Source: Synechococcus sp. WH 8016 (GTDB lineage: Bacteria > Cyanobacteriota > Cyanobacteriia > PCC-6307 > Cyanobiaceae). From it: 64,000 bases of DNA. The DNA lies in NCBI RefSeq assembly GCF_000230675.1, contig NZ_AGIK01000001.1, forward strand, positions 186,001 to 250,000, written 5' to 3'. The position numbers were made by a program, and so were the translations under genes. The notes under the pieces are model-generated. The model made no database searches. It was not told the origin of the DNA and saw only the letters and a list, made by a program, of their open reading frames with translations. Numbering within the stretch: position 1 is the stretch's first letter; every line of letters begins with the position of its first letter. This document shows positions 31,680 to 42,246 of this stretch, one piece after another.

Positions 31680-34327
31680 TCAATCATGATGACGTTGTCG
31701 GCCACGGATTTGTAGGGATCAGGATCACAGCTCAAAACAATCACCTGGAGGCCCCTTGAAACGGCTTCTTGCAACATCTTCAAAACGCCCTGCAAGCGCT
31801 GAGCATCCGTGTTGGTGAAGCCGTCGTCGAAGAGCAGGGGAAGACAGCCCCCATGCCGCTCTTTAAGGGTGTCAGCAATCGCGATGCGTAGGGCTGCATT
31901 CAATTGTTCTTTCATCCCGCCGCTTAATTGCTGAAAGGCAAAGAGCGTTCCCTCCCGTTGTAGGCCTAGTTGTTGCAAGCCATCTTGTGGGTCATAACCA
32001 AGCGAACAGCCGTCTTTTGGGTTGCCCAGCAGGGGTTGAAGGACCTGATTGATGTTCTGTTTAAGCGGATTGGAATAGCGCTGAGAGAGATCACTGCGCG
32101 CTTGTTGAAAGCGTTGAAGTAGATGGCTACGGGCGCGGACCAAGAGGGCTTCTTGCTGTTCAGCTTGCATGGCTAAGTCGAGCTTTGCTAAGGCTTCTGC
32201 CACTGCGGAGTGGAGATCACTCTGTCCAAGAGAGTCGCATCGTTCCAGGAGTGCACCACGCTGGCTCCCCAGCTCATGACGCTGCTCTGTGAGCTGATGC
32301 TCTAGGCGATCAAGCGTTTCTAATTCCGCTTTTGGATTGCAGATCTCTTGCCCTGGGATGGGTCGTTGAAGGTCCTGAATATGAGCTTTCAATGCCTGTT
32401 GTTGATTGATCACTGTTTGGATCAATTCTGCGAGTTGTTCCTGCGATCCCACCTCTTGTTCAAGTGTTTGATGTTGCTTTAAACGTTGCTCCTGCTCTGC
32501 TTTGAGTCGTTCTTGCTGGAGACGCTTTTGCTGCCATTGTTTCTGTTCGGCATTGTGCTGAACTTCCAGTTGCCGCATCTGTTGTTGATGGGTGTTGCTT
32601 TCGTCTTTCAACTCTCGGTAGTGAATCCGGCACGTTTCTAGGTCTTTTTCATCATCTGAACTGGGTTTCAGACCGTTGGCTGGAAGACCTTGATTGAGGG
32701 CATCCAACTGGAGACGTAACTCCTCGAGGTTGGGGAGGTTCTGTCCTGGAGGAGGAGCCAGTTGTGTTAATTGGGCTTTTAAAAGTGCTTGCTGTTGGAG
32801 AAGGAGGTTGCGTTGTTCGTTGCGTTGTTGAGCCTCCTCAACGGAGCTTGCGTTCCAACGCTTTAAGCCAGCTTGCAAGGCACTTTGGAGGGTCTTTTGT
32901 GTGTTTTCGAGTGAGGCGAGTCCTGTTCCTTCGCCTGGGCTGATCTTTAGACGGACGTGCTCTCCAACGCCAATGCGGAAGACCCCTGCTTGTTCACATG
33001 ATTCACCTTCCTTCAGGTCTGATCCCTCAATGGAAATGGTCTGATCTGCCGATTCCACCAAAACTTTGGAGGCCATGCTCTCGATGCGAATCGCGATGGC
33101 CCGAAGCTCCTCTTGGGTTTTGTTCAGTTGCTGCAGGTCTTGGGCGGTCCCGGCGTCGATCTTGTTGAACGCCGCGTTGAGTTGCTGTTGCTGTTCGGTT
33201 AGGCGTTGGCGTTCCTGATCCTGGAGATGGAGACTCTCAAGGCGCCGTTGCAGGTCATCGCGGTCCTTTCGTTGTCTCAGCAAGAGCCCCTGTTCTTCCA
33301 GGGTTTGTTTTTTTTGTTCGAGTTCTGCGGTCCGCTTCTGTGCCGCTTTGATTTGGTTGCTGGCCGCGTTGCAGGTCGTCTCTAAATCTTTGAGTTCACG
33401 CTCCAAGCTGGCCAGGCTGCGCTCACAGGCAGTGCTGTCAGCCGCAAGCTGGCGCAAGCTGGCGCAGCTTTTTTCGAGTTGCTGCTGCTGCAGGGTGAGT
33501 GGCTTCAATTGTTGAAGCGCTTCCTGCCACTGAAGCAATCGCTGGCGCTGTCGTCGGAGTTCAGGCAATTGCTCGCGCTCCAGGGCGCGCAGCTTGGTTT
33601 CAACCCGATCGAGCTCTTCACAGGACAGCTCAAACCCCTGCAGTTGTTCCAGGCTTGAAGCGTGATGCTCCTTGGCGGCTTTAAGAGCTTCTTGCCGCTT
33701 CCACAGTTCGCTTTGCTGACGAACGCCTCGGCTGCTCAAGCTTTCGGAGACCAGGCGTTCGAGTTGGGTGTGAACGCGTTGATCCAAGGGTGATTGCAGT
33801 GATTGCTCGGCTTGTTGTTCCAAGCATTCGATCAAGCTGTTGAGGTCGTAGTGCTCATGGCCGAGGCTCAGCAAGTCGCGACCCGATTCACCCTGCTTGA
33901 CCCAAAGATGGGCCCAGCGGCTGGGCAATGTTTTGTTCACCTGCCTGCTGTTGAGGATCTCGTCAACGCCGAGCAAGTGAGCTAGCTGATCCTCAGCGGC
34001 TGATCCAATCAGAGCCGCCTGCCCTTTGGCTGCCAATTGGGTGGTGCCACTGGGTCCGCTGAAGCGTTTGAGCAGGGTCCAGTGTTGTTGGCTGGCTTCA
34101 AATTCCAGCTTGATTTGGGGGTGGCCGGCATGGAGCTGGGAACGCAGATCCTGCGCTGCCGTCCCACTGGCGGCCGCACGCACAAACAGGGTTCGATGCA
34201 GTGCCTCCACCAGGGAACTTTTGCCGCTTTCATTGGCTCCGCCAATGACCGTTAACCCTGGGGAAAAATCCAGAACCAGTTCTTGATGGCGGCGAACGCT
34301 GGTGAACTCACTGCGAATCAGCCGCAT
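31676..34327 (-). CDS. YhaN/SbcC-like AAA ATPase with long coiled coil
   Basis: 883 residues. Walker A is in GLTVIGGANESGKSSLVEAL. A very long Gln/Leu/Glu-rich coiled coil (about 170-760) follows. At the C-terminus are the ABC signature FQQLSGGMKEQLNAALRIAI and Walker B CLPLLFDDGFTNTD. The Rad50-type zinc-hook CxxC is not seen at the coil centre, so the protein is nearer to YhaN than to SbcC. Its start overlaps the nuclease gene by 10 bases. The pair would form a DNA-end-processing complex. Confidence 0.85.
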   Translation of the reverse strand: MRLIRSEFTSVRRHQELVLDFSPGLTVIGGANESGKSSLVEALHRTLFVRAAASGTAAQDLRSQLHAGHPQIKLEFEASQQHWTLLKRFSGPSGTTQLAAKGQAALIGSAAEDQLAHLLGVDEILNSRQVNKTLPSRWAHLWVKQGESGRDLLSLGHEHYDLNSLIECLEQQAEQSLQSPLDQRVHTQLERLVSESLSSRGVRQQSELWKRQEALKAAKEHHASSLEQLQGFELSCEELDRVETKLRALEREQLPELRRQRQRLLQWQEALQQLKPLTLQQQQLEKSCASLRQLAADSTACERSLASLERELKDLETTCNAASNQIKAAQKRTAELEQKKQTLEEQGLLLRQRKDRDDLQRRLESLHLQDQERQRLTEQQQQLNAAFNKIDAGTAQDLQQLNKTQEELRAIAIRIESMASKVLVESADQTISIEGSDLKEGESCEQAGVFRIGVGEHVRLKISPGEGTGLASLENTQKTLQSALQAGLKRWNASSVEEAQQRNEQRNLLLQQQALLKAQLTQLAPPPGQNLPNLEELRLQLDALNQGLPANGLKPSSDDEKDLETCRIHYRELKDESNTHQQQMRQLEVQHNAEQKQWQQKRLQQERLKAEQEQRLKQHQTLEQEVGSQEQLAELIQTVINQQQALKAHIQDLQRPIPGQEICNPKAELETLDRLEHQLTEQRHELGSQRGALLERCDSLGQSDLHSAVAEALAKLDLAMQAEQQEALLVRARSHLLQRFQQARSDLSQRYSNPLKQNINQVLQPLLGNPKDGCSLGYDPQDGLQQLGLQREGTLFAFQQLSGGMKEQLNAALRIAIADTLKERHGGCLPLLFDDGFTNTDAQRLQGVLKMLQEAVSRGLQVIVLSCDPDPYKSVADNVIMID

Positions 34328-35517
34328 GAAGCCTCCTGATCCTCTGCTTCTTCCAGCACAATCCTCTGCAATTCGAGCAGCGCTTGTTCGAGCATGGCCC
34401 GATCTGTTGCGTTGTGCTCAGCGCCGGGGGCGGTAGCGCTGTTGTCATCCAATTCAGCTGCAAGCTCTGTCGTGATGCCCCTAATCAAGGGCGCATCGTC
34501 GCGTTGCAGAAATCTTTGAAATTCTCCTGGTTCCGGCCTGCGCTTGGGCATCCCGCGAATTCTGAGGTGGAGAAGTTGTTGATCTAAATCTTGCAAATGC
34601 TGTTGCAACTGTTGGTGCTCTTGAAAAGAAAGTTGGCCGCTGAGCTCAATCCTCACGAGATCTTTCCCAACCTTGCGCCCCACAGAGGACGCGATTGTTT
34701 TTTTGAGGCCCTGAAGATCAGCCCCACTGTTCAGCTTGGCGTCGATCCTGTGCCATGACATGGCCCCTGTTGCCATCGGAGTGACCTCTGGGGTCCGTTG
34801 TCGGTGCACGTCAACCAGAAGGGCTTGCGAGCGTTGGTCGTGAGAACTTGTGGGGAAACGATCGGGTTCAGGGGTGCCGGAATACCAAGCGCGTGGGTTC
34901 AGTTGGGTCAGGGCATGCCAATCCCCAAGAGCGATGTAGTCCACCTCCTCTTCAGGCCATCGATCGAGATGCAATTGGTTGACCTGTGCATCTGCACCAA
35001 AGCCCTGAACGGAGCCATGGGCGAGTACAACCCTGGGCTGATCGTGGGGCAACGCACTCCAATTCAGGGATTCCAGCCAATCTGCGGGGCTGCGACTGTC
35101 TCTTTGGCGCAGCAACGGGCAAGGAAGTAGCACCATGCCTGCCATGACCTGAGGCTCTTTTTGCAGGAGAAGCTGCAAGTTCGGGCAACGCTCCCGCATT
35201 TGACGTTGCACATCTCGGCGCTGCCAGATGCCACCAGCACCTCCATGGTCATGGTTTCCAGGAATGACCAGCACAGGACAGCTGATCGAAGCGATGGCTT
35301 CCATCACCTCCATCACAATGCCTGGCGCCACCGTGCTCGAGTCGAATAGATCACCGGCTACCAGGACGGCATCAAGGTTGTGTTCGCTTGCTGTTGAAGC
35401 GATACGGGATACGGCATTGATCCGTTCTTGCTGAAGTCGGGCTCGTTTTTGAGGATCCTCAATCCAGTGATACGGCTTGCCGATTTGCCAGTCAGCCGTG
35501 TGAAGAAAACGTGGCAC
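34318..35517 (-). CDS. YhaO/SbcD-like DNA repair exonuclease
   Basis: About 399 residues from GTG 35517, which gives (V)PRFLHTADWQIGKPYHWIE; the frame runs open to 35655. Metallophosphoesterase motifs: HTADWQIG, VLVAGDLFDSSTV, VIPGNHDHGGAGG, RVVLAHGSVQGFG and DYIALGDWHALTQL. It is the Mre11/SbcD-type nuclease partner for the ATPase encoded just downstream. The C-terminal third is helical and acidic, as in capping domains. Divergent from the phosphotransferase at 35627. Confidence 0.88.
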   Translation of the reverse strand: MPRFLHTADWQIGKPYHWIEDPQKRARLQQERINAVSRIASTASEHNLDAVLVAGDLFDSSTVAPGIVMEVMEAIASISCPVLVIPGNHDHGGAGGIWQRRDVQRQMRERCPNLQLLLQKEPQVMAGMVLLPCPLLRQRDSRSPADWLESLNWSALPHDQPRVVLAHGSVQGFGADAQVNQLHLDRWPEEEVDYIALGDWHALTQLNPRAWYSGTPEPDRFPTSSHDQRSQALLVDVHRQRTPEVTPMATGAMSWHRIDAKLNSGADLQGLKKTIASSVGRKVGKDLVRIELSGQLSFQEHQQLQQHLQDLDQQLLHLRIRGMPKRRPEPGEFQRFLQRDDAPLIRGITTELAAELDDNSATAPGAEHNATDRAMLEQALLELQRIVLEEAEDQEASCG

Positions 35518-35626
35518 CGTTGCTGAGTGGGTGTTCTGACCCCATGCTGCCGCTTCCCGGCTCTTTTTCCGCACACTCAGCGCTGGCGGATCAGCAGATA
35601 CACGGCATTGTTTCGTCCTGAGTCTC

Positions 35627-36793
35627 ATGCGATTCGTCATGGCCGATGCCACCACCAGGCTTTACCCATCGCTTGACGCGATTGCAGGACTGTTTCACCC
35701 GCCCGAGCAAATCACCTCGATTGACACGCTTGGCTCTGGAAACGTGAACGACACCTTTTTGGTGTCCCTGGCAGCGGATGCGGATTGTCGGGCCTTTGTC
35801 ATGCAGCGTCTGAACACAAGCGTGTTCGAAAAGCCCGAGCTGGTCATGCGCAATTTGCTTGCCTTGGGCACGCATGTGCAACAACGTTTGGCGACCGATC
35901 CCCCTGAATTGGCTGGACGGCGTTGGGAGATTCCCAAGGTTCTCCCCACACGCCATCGCAAAGGCCATTGGGTTGAGCACAACGGTGAGTTTTGGCGCTC
36001 GATTTCCTACATCGGAGCGGCCACCACGAGTGATGTGATCCGCGATGCTGGCCATGCCCGAGAGGTGGGGTATGGATTGGGAATGTTCCATCACCTGATC
36101 AGTGATTTACCCACTGGCGACTTGGCAGACACCCTTGAGGGCTTCCATATCACTCCCAGCTATCTCAACCATTTCGATACTGTTTGCCGAGATCAAACCC
36201 AGTGGATTGAGAAGCAGTTATCTCTCGATCCGCGCCTGAAACGTGCGCTTGATTTCGTGGAACGTCGTCGCGACTGCGTGGATGTGTTGGAAGCGGCTTG
36301 TGCACGCGGTGAGCTGCAACGACGCCCGATTCATGGAGATCCCAAGATCAACAATGTGATGCTCGATGAGCGCAGTGGTCGCGCGGTGGGATTAATCGAT
36401 CTTGATACGGTCAAGCCCGGATTGGTGCACTACGACATCGGCGATTGTTTGCGTTCTTGCTGTAACCCTCTTGGCGAGGAGACCTTGGAGGTTGAGATGG
36501 TGAGGTTCGATCTCAATCTCTGTCGGGCGATTCTTGAGGGCTATCTCACGATGGGCCGTTCTTTTCTTTCTGAACAGGATTTTCGCTATCTACCAGACTG
36601 CATTCGTTTGATTCCGTTTGAGCTTGGGTTGCGCTTTTTAACCGACTATCTGGATGGCGATCGTTACTTTCGTACAGAACGACCGTCTCACAATTTGGAT
36701 CGTGCCTTGGTGCAATTCGCGCTGACCCAATCGATCGAAGTCCAGGGGGATGACCTTCAGCTCATGATTCGCGAACTTTCAGGAGCGTGCTGA
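35627..36793 (+). CDS. Aminoglycoside-phosphotransferase-fold kinase (NahK-like)
   Basis: 388 residues from ATG 35627 (another ATG at 35639). N-lobe: IDTLGSGNVNDTFLVSLA, then FVMQRLNTSVFEKPELVMRN. Catalytic loop RRPIHGDPKINNVMLDERSG with HGD and N, and metal-binding AVGLIDLDTVKPGLVHYDIG. The GSGNVNDTFxV start and LNxxVF block resemble N-acetylhexosamine 1-kinases and mucin-desulfatase-type kinases. It is probably a sugar kinase. The next gene starts 1 base after its stop. Confidence 0.85.
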   Translation: MRFVMADATTRLYPSLDAIAGLFHPPEQITSIDTLGSGNVNDTFLVSLAADADCRAFVMQRLNTSVFEKPELVMRNLLALGTHVQQRLATDPPELAGRRWEIPKVLPTRHRKGHWVEHNGEFWRSISYIGAATTSDVIRDAGHAREVGYGLGMFHHLISDLPTGDLADTLEGFHITPSYLNHFDTVCRDQTQWIEKQLSLDPRLKRALDFVERRRDCVDVLEAACARGELQRRPIHGDPKINNVMLDERSGRAVGLIDLDTVKPGLVHYDIGDCLRSCCNPLGEETLEVEMVRFDLNLCRAILEGYLTMGRSFLSEQDFRYLPDCIRLIPFELGLRFLTDYLDGDRYFRTERPSHNLDRALVQFALTQSIEVQGDDLQLMIRELSGAC

Positions 36794-36794
36794 A

Positions 36795-37391
36795 ATGTCG
36801 CGCCATCCCGTGATGGTCCGGCAGGTTTGCCCGCTCCTTCCGCAAGAACCCCAAGAATCACCCAATCTTTTGCTCAGTGCTGAGTTTGTTTGGCGTGAAG
36901 GAGGCGTTCTTGAACTCAGCTACAACCTTCGTCCTTCCCAGCGTGATGGCGATTTGCTCGCGCTTGCGTTGCCTTGCTCAGAGCCAACATCAGGTCTAGC
37001 GACAGGTCCATTGCAGGGGGATCGCCGCGATGAGCTTTGGAAGCACAGTTGCTTTGAGGCGTTCATCGGCTTGCCCGACTCTCAGCATTATTGGGAATTA
37101 AACGTATCGCCGTTGGGTCACTGGAACCTGTACAGCTTTGAGCGCTATCGACAGAGTGGCTCTGGGTTGGTGGAGGCCTTGCCACCAGCCGTCACCGTCC
37201 GACAAACGCGACGGGACTTTCGTTGTGATGTGGTCTTGGATTTACGTCCTTGGTGGCCGATTGAGGGCATGCCTGAACTGGGCTTGACGATGGTCCTCGA
37301 GGAAATCAATGGCCGCCTCAGCTATTGGGCGCTCTCCCATCCAATGGAGGCTGCAGACTTTCATGACCGTCGCAGCTTTTTGACCTGTTGA
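36795..37391 (+). CDS. DOMON-like domain protein
   Basis: 198 residues, almost contiguous with the kinase. Beta-rich: LLLSAEFVWREGGVLELSYN, RRDELWKHSCFEAFIGLPDS, YWELNVSPLGHWNLYSFERY and LGLTMVLEEINGRLSYWALS. The ELWKxSCFEAF...WELNxSPxGxWNxYxF pattern is the DOMON-like family known beside sugar-active proteins. No signal peptide. It may bind a sugar or heme; coupling with the kinase suggests sugar. Confidence 0.8.
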   Translation: MSRHPVMVRQVCPLLPQEPQESPNLLLSAEFVWREGGVLELSYNLRPSQRDGDLLALALPCSEPTSGLATGPLQGDRRDELWKHSCFEAFIGLPDSQHYWELNVSPLGHWNLYSFERYRQSGSGLVEALPPAVTVRQTRRDFRCDVVLDLRPWWPIEGMPELGLTMVLEEINGRLSYWALSHPMEAADFHDRRSFLTC

Positions 37392-37410
37392 TGGATCGTC
37401 GAAGCTTTTG

Positions 37411-38403
37411 ATGATGACTTCAGTCCGCCGCCTCCTGATCTCTCTGTCCCTCTTGGCGATTCCCCTGGCCTGGGGCTGTGGCTCCCCTGCCCTCCAGGAC
37501 CCCAACAATCAAGAGCAGGGAGTCTTGGAACAGGTTGAACCAACGGAGCTCGCTCTTCCAGCTCTCCCTACCAGCCCAGATCTTCCCCGCGCTCCTTCTG
37601 GAGCGCACTACCCGCTGTTTCCGGCGAACCCTGATCAGCTCGCTCAATTGTTGTCAGAGATTGAGCTGGCCATACGCAATCCCGACGTTTCCTCAGAGGC
37701 CATTCCCCCTCTGGCTCATCAGCAACAGGTGCTCTATCGGGTGTTGTCGCATCGCCCTGCTCTCGCCAATCAGGTGAGATCCAAGCTCGATGAGCGCTGG
37801 CGCTGGGTCTTTGATCAGCACATCGCAGCTCGGCGCTCGTTTCTTGCCATGCATCGTGGCCCTGCTTCCTCCACGCTTCCGGCCTGGCGGATTCAAACTC
37901 CGGCTCCTCCAGATCAATTGCTCAAGGCTTACCGCAGTGCTTCAGCGACCACGGGGATCGATTGGGAGATTCTGGCTGCTGTGAATTTGGTCGAAACGGG
38001 GATGGGTCGCATTGATGGCATTTCCGTCGCCAATGCTCAAGGTCCCATGCAATTTCTACCGACAACCTGGACGGAACCTGGAATTGGCCGGGGTGGTGAC
38101 ATTCGCGATCCATGGGATGCCATCCATGCGGCGGCACGCTATTTGGTGCGCCGTGGTGGCCTTCAGGACATCCGAAAAGGGCTCTGGGGGTACAACAACA
38201 GTGATCATTACGGCAGGGCTGTGGTCCATTACGCCGACCTGTTGAAACGGGATCCTCTCGCCTATCGCGGTTTGTATCACTGGCAAATTCACTACGCCTC
38301 GTCGGCGGGTGATCTCTGGCTTCATGAGGGGTACAACCAGCAACAGCCCACAAACGTCTTGGAGTATTTGCGTCAAAACCCGCACAGTCGTCCTGCAGGT
38401 TGA
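37411..38403 (+). CDS. Lipoprotein lytic transglycosylase (SLT domain)
   Basis: About 330 residues. Lipoprotein signal SVRRLLISLSLLAIPLAWGC with Cys at the cut. A Pro-rich linker and helical segment precede the catalytic domain: TGIDWEILAAVNLVETGMGR (catalytic Glu in NLVETG), ISVANAQGPMQFLPTTW, PWDAIHAAARYLVRRGGLQD and LWGYNNSDHYGRAVVHYADL. It cleaves peptidoglycan glycan strands in the envelope. Starts at TTG 37408, ATG 37411 and ATG 37414 are all in frame. Confidence 0.9.
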   Translation: MMTSVRRLLISLSLLAIPLAWGCGSPALQDPNNQEQGVLEQVEPTELALPALPTSPDLPRAPSGAHYPLFPANPDQLAQLLSEIELAIRNPDVSSEAIPPLAHQQQVLYRVLSHRPALANQVRSKLDERWRWVFDQHIAARRSFLAMHRGPASSTLPAWRIQTPAPPDQLLKAYRSASATTGIDWEILAAVNLVETGMGRIDGISVANAQGPMQFLPTTWTEPGIGRGGDIRDPWDAIHAAARYLVRRGGLQDIRKGLWGYNNSDHYGRAVVHYADLLKRDPLAYRGLYHWQIHYASSAGDLWLHEGYNQQQPTNVLEYLRQNPHSRPAG

Positions 38404-38467
38404 GGCTTAGAAACTGGCGTGATCGCCTTTGACCTCTACGATTCCGATCAGATGAAGGCTGAGCTCT

Positions 38468-39172
38468 TTGGCGAAGGAACTGACGCATCGAGCCGATGAG
38501 CTCAAGACCCTTGGCTGGTCCACGGACGAAGTGGCCCGATACGCCGAGCTATGGGACTATCGCCAGCGTTGGGGAGCAATGAACCTCGAACGTGAGGATC
38601 GTTTGTTCCTGCGTAAGGCTGAAGCCGCACTCCCAGCGATTGTTTCGGGCAAGGCTGCAGCGAAAAAGGCGATCAACGAAAAGTCCTATTACCGCTGGCT
38701 CTGTTTCCATCTAGAAGCGATGGATACGGCTGAAGCCGGGTATTCCTTGCCCGAAGGATCCCGTGGTGCTTGGCCGATCTTGCTGGAGGAGGAGAGACGT
38801 TTGCTCGATTACTACCAGCCAGTTCTTGGGCTTCCCGACACGATTAAGGCCAAAGCATTTGATGCGGTCCGGGAAGAACTCGCGGCCCAGGCTGGTCCTC
38901 TCGCCGCTGCAAATGGTCAGACCAAGAATTACGACTTCATGGCTGCCTTAAAAGAACTCAAGGCGCAAGAGAACAGCAAGTGGCGTCATTTGCGCGAGCA
39001 GGAGGGTGACCAGCCCTATCCAGTGCTCAGTGCTGAAGCAGCAAGCTCCTTCCGATCAGAAGTGCGCAGTCGCTTTGGCCCTCTGATGCGTGACACGCTT
39101 CCATCCCTTGCTGAGACTGAAAAACCGGCACCTGACGACAATTGGAACCCTGCAATGGAAGTTGCGAGCTAG
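38468..39172 (+). CDS. Conserved picocyanobacterial hypothetical protein
   Basis: 234 residues from TTG 38468: MAKELTHRADELKTLGWSTD, EVARYAELWDYRQRWGAMNL, EREDRLFLRKAEAALPAIVS, YYRWLCFHLEAMDTAEAGYS. Helical and soluble with repeated Trp/Tyr. No enzyme motif was seen. An out-of-frame ATG just upstream is not used. It precedes metY by 24 bases on the same strand, so readthrough is likely. Confidence 0.75.
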   Translation: MAKELTHRADELKTLGWSTDEVARYAELWDYRQRWGAMNLEREDRLFLRKAEAALPAIVSGKAAAKKAINEKSYYRWLCFHLEAMDTAEAGYSLPEGSRGAWPILLEEERRLLDYYQPVLGLPDTIKAKAFDAVREELAAQAGPLAAANGQTKNYDFMAALKELKAQENSKWRHLREQEGDQPYPVLSAEAASSFRSEVRSRFGPLMRDTLPSLAETEKPAPDDNWNPAMEVAS

Positions 39173-40519
<1,347 letters not shown>

Positions 40520-40535
40520 GAAGGCAGAGGTGGTC

Positions 40536-40565
40536 GGTCACTTGGAGCCCAAGGCCCAGGTGATC
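40536..40565 (+). other. Hairpin between metY and metA
   Basis: GGTCACTTGG (40536-40545) pairs with CCAGGTGATC (40556-40565) across a 10-base loop; two of the ten pairs are G-T. No T-run follows, so it is not a standard terminator. It could be an mRNA-stability element or part of a leader. No known SAM-riboswitch core was recognised. Confidence 0.35.
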
Positions 40566-40690
40566 GATTCTCCGTGCAGTCATGGAGATGGGCTGTGGCT
40601 ACCTTGAAAAGACCACACCATGCATAGAAAGGCCGCTCGTCATTGAATACATGATGGATCAAACTCAGTCAGTGGAAGGGATCTGAGCTG

Positions 40691-41584
40691 ATGGCGCTCA
40701 TACTTCCTAGGAACTATCACAAGATCACCGCTGTTGAACGGAACCGGATCTCTTGGATTGAACCTGAACAAGCCGAGCGTCAGGACATCCGGCCCCTGCG
40801 CATTGGCATTCTCAACATCATGCCCCTTGGGAAGCAGTACGAATTCAACCTCTTGCATCCTCTGGGTCTTTCGGTTCTTCAGATTGAACCGATCTGGATT
40901 CGTCTTCAATCGCATGCGTACCGAAGTTGGGACCAGGCCCATCTCAACCAGCACTACGTGAGTTGGGAGGAGGCTCAGTCCCAGCGTCCATTGGATGGAT
41001 TAATCATTACCGGTGCTCCAGTGGAACACCTGGCATTTGAGGACGTCACCTATTGGCCAGAATTGGTTGAGCTGATTAAGGAAGCTCGCCACTCTTGTGC
41101 CAGCACTCTGGGCCTCTGTTGGGCTGGGTTTGCTCTGGCCTATCTCGCTGGAGTGAACAAGGTGACGTTCGATCGGAAATTGTTTGGGGTGTTTCCGATG
41201 CGCAGTCTTGTGCCTGGTCATCCGCTCATGGGAACGCAGGATGATCAATTTCTCTGTCCCCAAAGCCGTCATGCGGGTTTGCCGGATGCGGCGATGGAAT
41301 CGGCGCAACGCCAGGGGCGACTGAGGCTTCTCGCCCATGGAGAGAAGGTGGGTTACACCATTTTTGAGACGCCAGATCAGCGTCAGCTCATGCATCTTGG
41401 CCATCCCGAATACAACGTTGGGAGGCTGCAAGGGGAAATGGAGCGCGATCGCGCCCGTGGTGATGTTCCACCGCCTGAAAACTTTGATGCGGATCACCCC
41501 AGAACGCTCTGGCGTTCCCATCGCAATTTGCTCTTCCAGCAGTGGTTGTGGTTCTGCTACCACCGTGTGAGTCTGCAGTCTTGA
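40691..41584 (+). CDS. metA: Homoserine O-acyltransferase MetA (predicted acetyl-type)
   Basis: 297 residues. Family blocks: RPLRIGILNIMPLGKQYEFN, LDGLIITGAPVEHLAFEDVT and the nucleophile Cys in STLGLCWAGFALAYLAGV. The catalytic His and Glu are in LMHLGHPEYNVGRLQGEMER. Where E. coli MetA has Gly (TGAPLGLVEF), this protein has Glu (TGAPVEHLAF). That exchange is the reported determinant for acetyl-CoA over succinyl-CoA. O-acetylhomoserine would then feed the neighbouring MetY. Confidence 0.93.
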   Translation: MALILPRNYHKITAVERNRISWIEPEQAERQDIRPLRIGILNIMPLGKQYEFNLLHPLGLSVLQIEPIWIRLQSHAYRSWDQAHLNQHYVSWEEAQSQRPLDGLIITGAPVEHLAFEDVTYWPELVELIKEARHSCASTLGLCWAGFALAYLAGVNKVTFDRKLFGVFPMRSLVPGHPLMGTQDDQFLCPQSRHAGLPDAAMESAQRQGRLRLLAHGEKVGYTIFETPDQRQLMHLGHPEYNVGRLQGEMERDRARGDVPPPENFDADHPRTLWRSHRNLLFQQWLWFCYHRVSLQS

Positions 41585-41806
41585 TTATTGTTTAAGTGAT
41601 AAGCTATGCCTTAATAAGGCCGTCTCCTTAATTGTTTAAAACTTATTTAATATTAGTGTATTTTATCTCCGTGATTGTCCTGAGCCTGTGCTGCTAAGTC
41701 GATGATTACATTAAACTAATGCTGGCTTGGTTAAATAGCAGCCATCTTATAGCTATGCTTCGTCACTGCATTTCTGCAATATACGAAAATGTTTGCGCTC
41801 ATAAGC

Positions 41807-41917
41807 TTAGTAGGATATAAGGTCATCTTGGTTGTCACGGTATTTAGCGAGTTGTTCCTCGGTCCATCGCAGCTTCGTTGTCAGGACTGAGAGCAAGGAA
41901 GGTTTAGTTTTGTCCAT
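41807..41917 (-). CDS. Possible 36-residue protein
   Basis: ATG 41917 to TAA 41807: MDKTKPSLLSVLTTKLRWTE, then EQLAKYRDNQDDLISY. The charged helix RWTEEQLAKYRDNQDD looks coding. There is no strong ribosome binding site. Too short for standard gene callers. Confidence 0.4.
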   Translation of the reverse strand: MDKTKPSLLSVLTTKLRWTEEQLAKYRDNQDDLISY

Positions 41918-42053
41918 GGAAAGCAGATCTGAGCCCCTGTTATTGGTTGGATTGCCATAACTGATAGCTGCTATTGTGATTAGCATCTCCTTAAGATTAC
42001 TGTAGTTTAATTATCAGAGATTAAGAGGCTTCTCGTGCTTTGACTGGTCTGAA

Positions 42054-42143
42054 TTACATTTCGAAGATGTCCTCAAGCTCGATACGTGCATTGATCAACT
42101 CAATAGGACTTACACCTCTAATGCGAGCATGCTTATCGGGCAT
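42054..42143 (-). CDS. Possible 29-residue protein or fragment
   Basis: ATG 42143 to TAA 42054: MPDKHARIRGVSPIELINAR, then IELEDIFEM. The frame stays open for about 17 protein-like codons upstream without another start, so it may be the tail of a longer, degraded gene. Confidence 0.3.
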   Translation of the reverse strand: MPDKHARIRGVSPIELINARIELEDIFEM

Positions 42144-42246
42144 TTGTCGATGGTTCTCTGATCCCCAGCCATTGATCTGATCAAAGCTCTGCTACAACAG
42201 CCACATCAGGGGCTGTGGTAAAAATCAACAAGCCAATCAAGTTGTC

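Larger units (their letters stand above)
41585..42246. other. Long gap after metA with tiny minus-strand ORFs
   Basis: About 660 AT-rich bases. Two short but protein-like minus frames are listed separately (41807-41917, 42054-42143). A plus frame from ATG 41719 of about 33 codons (MLAWLNSSHLIAMLRHCISA) overlaps the first and is less convincing. No RNA gene was recognised. Confidence 0.45.

Noticed and set aside
31676-34327. Gln-rich repeats in the SbcC-like gene as a possible expanded repeat
   Set aside because: Codons vary and heptad spacing fits an ordinary coiled coil.
40536-40565. Hairpin before metA as a SAM riboswitch
   Set aside because: None of the known SAM or SAH riboswitch core features was recognisable; kept only as an unassigned hairpin.
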